From Hippophae tibetana (lineage: Eukaryota > Streptophyta > Magnoliopsida > Rosales > Elaeagnaceae), in the NCBI GenBank assembly GCA_037013495.1, contig CM072805.1, positions 14,542,601-14,606,600 on the forward strand: DNA of 64,000 bases, in the 5' to 3' direction. Each line of letters starts with the position of its first letter. Position 1 is the first letter of the stretch. Of the stretch, positions 56,230 through 64,000 are shown one piece after another. A model generated the notes under the pieces. It did not search any database. It was not told the origin of the DNA and worked only from the letters and a program-made list of their open reading frames with translations. Both the position numbers and the translations under genes were made by a program.

Positions 56230-57372
56230 CAACCACGCGTACATAAAGTAATGTGGAAATAGAAATATCAACAAATGAGATTTTTAGGTGGAAACAACCT
56301 ATTCCACACCAATGACCTAAGAAGAAAATCACTAGTCCATCAAATCACCTAATTAACTATCCATTATGAAAAATAAGTATCCAGTTACAAGGCTAGGACT
56401 CAAACTACCCACCCAGGTAATGCCTCTAAGTAACCTACTTACAAGCCACTTATTTAATCATAATCTCTACAAGATAGGTGTTCGGATCTAGGCCAATGTT
56501 CTAACAAACTCGAGTCTCATGAACATAAAACCCATACTACTGTCATTTAAAAAGTTAGTACATAAACATAAGTTTGTGTCCTAGAGTAGAATCAATAATG
56601 AAGAAACCTAAATAGTTGATTTAAACAATATATTAGTTAAAATGAAAACATCTAGATACTCTAGAATAATGAGTTAAAAGTATAATAATACAATTACTAT
56701 CATAGGCTTGTTAATCCATCAAACACAAGCATAAATGTTTGAATTTGTTTTAGCAAAATAAGAGAGAGAATAAAAGATGAAGAGAAAAAGTACAATGGCT
56801 CTTATGTGGTTGGTTACAAATGTGTGCTTAGGTTTTTATTTAAAGAATATTTTGAAACACATTATGTTAAAGTGGAATTACCATATTTTCCATAAAATCA
56901 ATTCAAATGTGTTTAAGAAATAAGGAAAATGTTGTAAAAACAATCCAATTTGTATTATAAATATGTTTTAAAAAACTAAAAGTTGGTTGATCGATAATCT
57001 ACTCAATTTCTTGATCGATCTAACGTACACTTGATTGATCTGAAATATGTTTACCAATATTTAAAAAAGAGTGGATCGATCGATTATATTCCTTGATATA
57101 TCTTGTCTTATATTAAAATCAGATAAGTTAGGTTTATTACTCAATCGATCGAGTTTACACTTGATTGATTGACTCGCTCAAATTCATATTTTTCCTATTA
57201 TGTCTAATATGCAATCTAATGTGCACAGAAATAGAAATATACATAATATCTTATTGTTGATGCGTGATAGTTTCTATGGCTTTAAATATTTTTTTAAGAC
57301 ACACCTAGAAACTAAAATTAAAATTAAATATTATGTTTGACGAATATCGCCAATACTAACATAGACCTATGT
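56230..57372 (-). repeat. SIRE-like LTR, minus strand
   Basis: Reverse-complement match to 34090-35260: GTGGAAACAACCTATTCCAC near 56293, GGCTTGTTAATCCATCA near 56704, and GAATATCGCCAATACTAACA at the right end (LTR start). It has many GATCGATC-like motifs at 56985-57180. The left boundary is approximate. Confidence 0.7.
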
Positions 57373-57660
57373 TTTAGATTTTTGAATTTGTTATGAGAAT
57401 TGCATTCTTAATATATATTTGAATAATAATTCTTATAAAAATGTTTGAAATAGAATATTATTCTAAATTATATCTATATTCATGTTTCTAAAACCCAATT
57501 TTCATATTTTAAATCTATTATGATCAAGAATAAATTTTTAAAATTCTTAAATAAAAAATAATATATGTTTTATAATTATTAAAAATATTAACCTACATTA
57601 ATATTACACAAGTATAATAAATTACTAAAATCATATTATCACAATCTAGATACTCACTAC
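57373..57660 (-). repeat. Athila-type LTR scrap, minus strand
   Basis: TAATAATTCTTATAAAAATG with TTTGAAATAGA, and TATTACACAAGTATAATAAA, correspond to the same LTR section at 21310-21560 (attttcaaataat...gaaatagagct, atttcgcaagaataac). Confidence 0.45.
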
Positions 57661-58155
57661 CTGAAATGATAGAATACCTATAACTTCATCTAATGCTTGC
57701 TAAAAATGATTTTGATATCAATGTAAAGCTTGTAGGTAAGAATAGTAAGTGATCATTGGTTACTTACTAAGTGTACTGATAGAACATCGATGATTGTATG
57801 TAGTGTAGTAATATAATGTCTATGATTTTATGTAATACTTTATGTTAATAGTTGTGATTTATGTTATAAAGGTTGCACGCAAGTATAGTAAGTGATCATA
57901 GGTTTGTGACTTACTATCACGCATGGTATAGGTGACTATAGCATTGGTTTGTTGTAGCTAACAAAAAACTAACTAAATACTACTTAAGTTGAGGCTAGGT
58001 GTAAAGAATTGTATTTAGGGTGGAAACTTTTTCCCTCTAAATTTCACAGTTTATGTTTTCTAAGAAAAATCAATACAAGTATTATTTATTGAAGGCTCTT
58101 TCTCTTCTCATTCTATTTGCTAGAATAATGATTGTTTAGTTTCTTTAAAGTCTTT
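57661..58155 (+). repeat. Ty1/copia LTR (second lineage)
   Basis: An LTR-like stretch ending just before a copia primer-binding site. It contains two inverted-repeat units, TAGTAAGT...ACTTACTA, at 57743-57769 and 57886-57916, and near its end a GGTGGAAACTTTTTCCCTC stretch. The left boundary is uncertain. Confidence 0.5.
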
Positions 58156-58156
58156 A

Positions 58157-58167
58157 TGGTTCAAAGC
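58157..58167 (+). other. Copia primer-binding site
   Basis: TGGTTCAAAGC, one deletion and one transition away from TGGTATCAGAGC, the initiator-Met tRNA site of plant copia elements. Confidence 0.6.
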
Positions 58168-58179
58168 ATTGCAATCTTT

Positions 58180-60415
58180 ACAGGAAGAAGAAGGAAAACA
58201 ATTTCAGAAATCCAATTGAATAAATGCAAAGAAACCTAAGAGCTACAAAATAGGAAAAGAATTTGATCACTTTTCATAATCATATATAATCTATCAAGTT
58301 CAATAAAGATAGCTATCCTTGGATGTAGAAAGTAGATGATAAGAGTTCTTACAAGTTACAAAATTAAAGGATTTGTATATTGATTATTATGTCCTATTAA
58401 GATCAACAAAGATGAAACTTACAATGAAAATTTTAGATATTGGGTAAGACAAGATTAGATGATTGCTTCTTGGTTAATTAGTTCCATGATTCAATACTTT
58501 ATCAATAAAGTATTTGATTGTGAGACTAGCTACCAGATTTGGACTATTCTTGAAACTATTTTGTTTCACAGTCGAGAGCCAAGTTTATGTAATACAAGGC
58601 TAAACTAAATTCCATCAAGAAAAGGGAGTGTGTCAATTAGTGATTATATTCAAAACAATTCAATGTTTTCTTCATAATTGGGATAAGCTAGTATTTCATA
58701 ATTAGTGAAGAGGATTAAATACTTGCCATTTTAAATGGCTTGAATGGTGATTATGATTCAGTTGTAGCAACTATGCAAGACGGTGTAGTTAGTGTTCAAG
58801 AATTGATTCACATGCTTCTTGCTTAAGAAGGGAAGTCAGAAAAAAGAAATGTTGAAGAACATTTGCTACCTACAACAAGTACTAATGTTAATCAAATTTT
58901 GAGTATTTCAAATGAAGTATGCCAAGTAAACCTTCCTTCTCTCAATTATGCAAGTATTGGCTATAATGGAAACATTGTTTTCAATTCTTTTTAATATAAT
59001 CAAAATTCTCTCATGAATGAAATAAATTAATCTATTATGAATGGAATTGGTTCTTATTTTCAACAATCCATGAAGTAATAAAGGTTATTTTATAATTAGC
59101 CCTTCAATCCTTACAGAAATAGAAATAAAGGTAGTGGTTTCAACAATGGTTCAAAGCCACAATGCCAGATTTGTGGAAGAATTGGGCACTTCTTTGGATC
59201 ATGTTGGCACAGATTTAATCAATCATTTGCTATTGTTACCGACCAAAGAGAACAAGCTCCTTTGAATAAATCTTTTAATACACCAAAATTTCATTTAATC
59301 AACCGTTACAATCTTACCCTCAGCAAACTTATTCTCAACAAGAATTTTCAATCCTCCTAAACAGTTTTCTCAAAATACATCTCAACCTTTCAATCAACTT
59401 CCTCCAAAATATTCTTTTTCTCAAAAATTCATCTCACCAACCTTTCAATTAACATAGCACAACACACAAGTTCTATTTTATAAACATCAAGCTTTAATCA
59501 ACTCCTTTATCAAATAAATTCCACAATCCTTATACAAAATTCAGTTTGCCCACGATCTTGCTCTTCTAATTAATAGCTAACCGTGCCTAATGTTCAATAC
59601 CCAAATTATACATAATATGCTAATGTAAATTTAACAATTCAGTTTCATGCACAAAATCCCTGGTTTTTAGTGATCCTGCTTAGTATCGAGACTGAGGAGC
59701 CTCTCACCATGTAACCTCTAATGTAGCCAACTTAGCTACAACCATTGTGGCCAATACTTAGTAGCAACAACTTCTAGTAGGAAATGGTTTTGCCTCGCAA
59801 ATTTCAAACATTGGTATGAGCTCCTTCTCAATTTTAAAAGTTCTAATAGAAACCTTCTTTTGAATAATATACTACATGTTCCTAACATAACAAAGAAACT
59901 TCTAAAGTGTTTCTCAATTCACTAAAGACAACTCTATTTTCTTGAAATTTCATCCTGAATATTGTTGTGTGAAGGAAAAAACAATGGGGCTAATTCTTTT
60001 TGAAGGAAAACTAAATAATGGATTATACACTTTGAACATTTCTCTCAACAACATAACTTAGTATCACAACCTAGTCAAACAAACTTATGCAACTCAAATT
60101 CATGTAACGAATGACTTCTTCTTTGAATTCAAAATCTTGTATAGTAAGTAATGATAAACTTCATCATGTTTTTGATTTGTGCCACAAATGATTAGGACAT
60201 ACTCATTCCAAGATCGTTAAAATAGTTCTTAGCAATCTTGGAAAGTTTTAAAATGTACTTTGCAATCAAAGATTTGAGTGTTCATCTAATCAAATGGGAA
60301 AGTGTCATAGACTACCATTTACTTCATTAATGAATAAAAGTGCAATTGTCCTTGAATAAGTGCATGTAGATTTTTGGAGTCTCTCACCAATTTTATATTC
60401 CAATGGTTTTAGTTG
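58180..60415 (+). pseudogene. Ty1/copia gag, protease and pre-integrase (second lineage)
   Basis: The gag core is seen in broken frames (NFRYWVRQD, then MIASWLISSM; later ILAILNGLNGDYDSVVATMQ at 58714-58773). The zinc knuckle is intact: CQICGRIGHFFGSC, Cys at 59163, Cys at 59172, His at 59187, Cys at 59202. Protease remains show D-stop-GASHHVTSNVANL at 59690-59734; the residue after the catalytic Asp (normally Ser or Thr) is TGA. Pre-integrase and the first part of integrase follow (LGHTHSKIVK, about 60193; MGKCHRLPFTSL; HVDFWSLSPI, about 60360-60390). The element stops at about 60415. Confidence 0.8.
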
Positions 60416-60544
60416 GTATTAGAAAAGTTTCTTTTTTAGTTACGAACCTAATCAACTAGAGGGAAAATGAATAGAAGATCAGCAAATGTATGACAAATTA
60501 AAATTTTACAGAATGGCCAATCATGCAATTGCATGTAAATAAAG
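60416..60544. other. Junction sequence, unassigned
   Basis: AT-rich, probably SIRE leader on the minus strand by comparison with 3790-3940. No gene. Confidence 0.3.
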
Positions 60545-61030
60545 TATTGCAAAAATATAAATATTAACACACGAGATTTTTAGGTGGAAACAACCTAGGC
60601 TACACCAATGACCTAAGGGGAAAATCACTGGTCCATCTAACTACCCACTATAAAAAATGAGGTCCAATTACAAGGGTAGGACTCAAACAACCCATCAAAG
60701 TAATGCCCCCAAGTAATCTATATACAAGCCACTACATTGATCATAGTCTCTTTAAGAAAGGTATTCGAATCCCGACAGACATTTTGATGAACTCGAGTCA
60801 CATAAGTTAATCGAACCTCTACAATTAGCACCTAATGAGTTAACACAAAGAAATAAGTGAAAATGTGTTTCCTAGAGAAGATTTAATAATGAACAAATCT
60901 AACTAGATGATTTGACAAATTAGATAAATCAAAATCAACTAGCAATCCTAGAACAATAAGTTTAAAGCACAATGTCACAAATATTATAGGCTTGTTAAGT
61001 GATCTAACACAACTATAAATGTTTGATAAT
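60545..61030 (-). repeat. SIRE-like LTR fragment, minus strand
   Basis: GAGATTTTTAGGTGGAAACA, GGGGAAAATCACTGGTCCAT and GGCTTGTTAAGTGATCTAAC align with 56278-56720. The U3 half is missing; spacer R2 lies to the right. Confidence 0.65.
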
Positions 61031-61079
61031 TTAAATGAATTAAATACAAAAATTGATTTGTATGATTATCCATTAAAAT

Positions 61080-61870
61080 AAATAAATATATGTAAACTTG
61101 ACATACAAACATATTAACACATATAGTGTCTTAATGATAGTCACCTAAAGTGAGATAAATATTGAATTATGAGAGTATGTCAATTAGTCCATATATGATT
61201 AGTTCTAAAAAGAGAGAAAAGTATCACCAATCATTCAAAAATATTAGTTAAATTTACACATTAATAAAAAATATTCTTACTAATAGAGACTTTTAAATTT
61301 TTGTATCCTCTCTCAATTATTATCATACTATTTTTATTTTTTATTTTGTATGAGAGAATGATTATTTATTTTTCTTTTTACATAACCATTTGTGGCTCTT
61401 TCTTTTTGTGCATTCAATTATTTTTTATTCATTATAGCTATTTCCTTTATCTTATTCTTTTTCTTTAACAAAGAAAATATGCATGAGCTAATATTCCTAA
61501 CATGATCAGTTTCACACTAGTTGTGAGGTATCCTTCTATTCTCACTGTTATAAATTTCACACATCACAGTAGGTAGTCCTCTCGAAACAAGGTGTCTCTG
61601 TATAAAAGTATTTTATATAGTGGAAGTTAGTGTTCATCCATAATTTTCATAGTTAAGTTTATCTTATGCCCTAAAATCTCACATAATTAATTATAAACTT
61701 CTAATATGACATAACTATAGGTTCAGTGAATGTGAGTAGGTTCTTGTTGACAACAATCAAAAGAACCTACTCACACTCACTAGAAATATATCCATTTACA
61801 TAATCCATAGTCAAAATAATGTGTAAATATTATGTAATGTTCATGTTAAGTTAAAGTAAGTCTACTTTCC
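61080..61870 (-). repeat. SIRE-type pol-to-LTR spacer (R2), copy 3
   Basis: Minus-strand match to 7371-8400 and 32641-33430: CACACTAGTTGTGAGGTATC, TTTCACACATCACAGTAG, AAAGTATCACCAATCATTC. Non-coding, between RNase H and LTR as in the other copies. Confidence 0.65.
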
Positions 61871-62190
61871 TTCCCCTTTTTCTTTTGTATATTCTAAAAT
61901 ATAATGAAAAAATACTAAGGAAATTAATCAATATTAAAACTTCCTAAGGTACTTCTAAGAGATTCAAGTCTTTGGGTATCTAGTGCCTTAGTGAATAAAT
62001 TAGTTCATTGCCTTTTAGTAGATACAAACTCAAGCGATAAAGCTTTATCTTCTACTAGTTCCCTACTAGAATAATGTCTAATATCTATATGTTTTGTTCG
62101 AGAATGTAGATCAAGATTTTTATTTATATGTATAGCACTAGTGTTATCATAGTAAAGTGGAATTTTATCTTGTTCAAAGCCATAGACCAC
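61871..62190 (-). pseudogene. pol: SIRE-like RNase H C-terminus, minus strand
   Basis: Minus-strand frame VYGFEQDKIPLYYDNTSAIH, then NLDLHSRTKHIDIRHYSSRE, then LEFVSTKRQ. After a stop comes NLFTKALDTQRLESLRSTLG (about 61913-61972), the natural end of copia pol. The frame is cut on the right at 62190 by an LTR, and about 16 codons of apparent N-terminus come from that LTR, not from copia. Confidence 0.85.
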
Positions 62191-64000
62191 TGTTGTCTCT
62201 TTTGGAGAACATAAAATCGTGCAAGTATACATGGCCACAAGTAATAAAATTTAATAAGTAAAGTATTATTCCCACAGAGATTTGTTACTATAATTTGTTA
62301 AGTAATAAAATTATTTCACTCTAATTTTATCCAAAACAATCGTTAATTGGAACAAGTTAACTAAAGAGTTTTATGACAAAATTAAAGAATTCTAGGATTG
62401 CAGTTCTTCACCAAATTAATCCACTCGAATCATATTATTTTCTCTTGATTTATATTTTTTTAGTAAATTACATTTGTCAACCAAGAACTTCTAATTTTAT
62501 CCATACATCTCTTCTCAGCTCCGTATAGACACATCCCACTAAATTAATTCACTATATTCCTATGAGAATTAAATTCACCAAGATTCATTATGTTCTAAGT
62601 TCTCAAATGGCCACACATACAATAAAGGTATATTCCTATCCTTCATATATACATGTTATTCTATCCATGAGTAATATACACAAAAATGCCTCTTCCAAGT
62701 TTATTTAAGTGCCATATCAATTGATAAATTTTCCAATAATCAAAAGCATTAAGCACAAATAGAATAAACAACTTATAAATATTATAAATCTTTCAAAGAT
62801 AATTAAATCCAAGTTTTATAAATTTAGGTAAAATGCAACCCTAGAAAAATTAAATTAGTTCATAATAAAAATTAAAATTACAGAATTTAAGGAATATCAG
62901 TTACAGAACACAAAGAAAATTAAAACATTTATGCTCTCTAAATTTTTGGCACACGCAGAACACAACTGAAGCCAAAAATGGCTTCTACATGTTCCACAGT
63001 CCAATTCTCCAACCCTCAAAAACAAACTCAAAACTACCTAAAAACGAACCTCCAAATTTATCATAATAATCCCCTATTTATAACATCAAATCTCTAAAAA
63101 AAAATACATCATAAAATATAATTTTCTACACGCGGGAGAAAAAATGGTATATCAAATATAATAATTAAATCCACGTAGGGGACAAGATTTTTGAAACACA
63201 CAACAACGTAAAATAGGAGAACGTACACCGTTGCTGATTTTCGTTTCAATTCATTCTGCCACGTGTCGTCATCTGATTCACTACAAGATATAATGAGACA
63301 CGTGGTAGCCATTTATTCGCTATGAAGAGAGGGCGCATGAGGAATGCGTCGTAGAGGAGAAGTACCTTCAAAGACATGTAGGGTGCGCAGAAGTTGCTGG
63401 AAACGTGCGCCATTTTGGTGTTTCTATTTTAACCAACACATGCCATATGTTCGAGTCTAATTTGTTGAAATAATATTAGAGACACATGGCATTGCATTAC
63501 TCCTTGGAATGAAAGGGCGCATGAAGCTTCTGTGGACCTCGTCGCATGGGACATGGTTTACGCAGCACACACATGGGTCCCACCCTACATACCGATCTAC
63601 ATGGCAGGTGGGCCCCACACGGGTACCGAGCAGCGTGCAACCAGAAAACCTACGTCCAATTGATTTTGTCACATTTGAAATACACGTGCTCATCCTTACC
63701 GTTGATTTTCTAATCTGATGATGCACGTTGCGTGCGGAAAATAGATGGGCGTGGACTTTTTTTCTGCGCATAAAAATAAACTTTTCTTCATTGTATTTTA
63801 GCCCTCCAATTTAATTCAAATAAACTTTTAAACTTTGATTAATTAAAAATTAACCCTTTATCTAAATTAAATTAACTTTTACACTTTTTTAATTGCAATT
63901 TGAACACTCTTTTAATTTAAATTATATTTTCAGACATTTTATTTACAATTAAGTCCTTTTTCGATCCAAATTATTTAATTTTATTAAATATATATTCCTT
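62191..64000 (-). mobile_element. G-box LTR, copy B (minus strand), runs off the window
   Basis: Starts TGTTGTCTCTTTTGGAG, aligning with TGTTGTGTGTTTTCCAA at 8743. It stays colinear with copy A to the window end (at least 1810 bp). It interrupts copia RNase H. The GC-rich centre at 63220-63760 keeps the same layout, but only three CACGTG boxes remain (63260-63265, 63299-63304, 63683-63688). The expected target duplication would be ACCAC (62186-62190). Confidence 0.75.

Noticed and set aside
60755-60780. TTCGAATCCCGAC resembling a tRNA T-loop
   Set aside because: No cloverleaf can be built around it, and it lies in a SIRE LTR at a place conserved with other LTR copies.
62191-62238. N-terminus of the minus-strand frame 62005-62238
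   Set aside because: These codons come from the G-box LTR; only the part left of 62191 is copia RNase H.
1-64000. Integrated pararetrovirus or other viral genome
   Set aside because: Every polymerase or gag fragment fits LTR retrotransposons (integrase, LTRs, PBS and PPT present); no movement protein, coat protein or viral gene order was seen.

Overview
This window looks like plant nuclear DNA, most likely from a dicot. It is a densely nested graveyard of LTR retrotransposons with no intact host gene that I can support. The evidence is strongly AT-rich sequence, LTR-bounded repeats with TG...CA ends, tRNA primer-binding sites, polypurine tracts, and decayed gag, protease, integrase, reverse transcriptase and RNase H frames of the families typical of plants. 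I cannot name the species.

The main families are: (1) an Athila/Tat-type Ty3/gypsy family whose LTR begins TGATGAGTGC, ends TCATCA and is followed by a TGGCGCCGTTGCC-like primer-binding site, seen as solo LTRs, LTR pairs, fragments and partial gag/protease/RT/integrase; (2) SIRE/Maximus-like Ty1/copia elements (gag, integrase, RT, RNase H, an env-like region, a long 3' spacer, PPT and LTR) in both orientations; (3) one chromovirus tail with its LTR at the left edge; (4) a second copia lineage at 57.7-60.4 kb; (5) an LTR family carrying an array of CACGTG boxes (8.7-10.7 kb, and 62.2 kb to the window end); (6) an LTR-like repeat, here called R1, present three times; and (7) one end of a probable CACTA DNA transposon.

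Layout: 0-2.2 kb chromovirus 3' end and LTR. 2.2-8.7 kb mixed Athila, SIRE and R1 scraps. 8.7-10.7 kb G-box LTR with possible TSD. 10.7-16.5 kb env-like scrap, then an Athila copy (LTR, protease, 3' UTR, LTR) lacking gag and most of pol. 16.5-28.2 kb a SIRE element split first by a two-LTR deleted Athila element (18395-22390) and then by an Athila solo LTR with a perfect 5-bp target duplication (25014-26810). 28.2-29.2 kb CACTA-like end. 29.2-31.8 kb Athila RT/RNase H, then R1. 31.8-35.3 kb SIRE 3' half. 35.3-44.0 kb Athila/Tat LTRs, a minus-strand gag, and one broken reading frame I do not recognise. 44.0-54.6 kb the largest Athila composite: LTR, leader, second partial LTR, gag, integrase and 3' LTR. 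54.7-57.4 kb minus-strand SIRE gag and LTR. 57.7-60.4 kb copia LTR, gag and pre-integrase. 60.5-64 kb minus-strand SIRE 3' end cut by the second G-box LTR.

No element here looks able to move: every coding region has stops, frameshifts or large deletions. The longest clean stretch is a 232-codon integrase core at 50811-51509. The most interesting structures are non-coding: two tandem hairpins with compensatory stem changes in an Athila 5' leader, a fourfold tandem duplication of an LTR core promoter, and G-box hairpins in an LTR whose second copy has lost them through CpG-type transitions.
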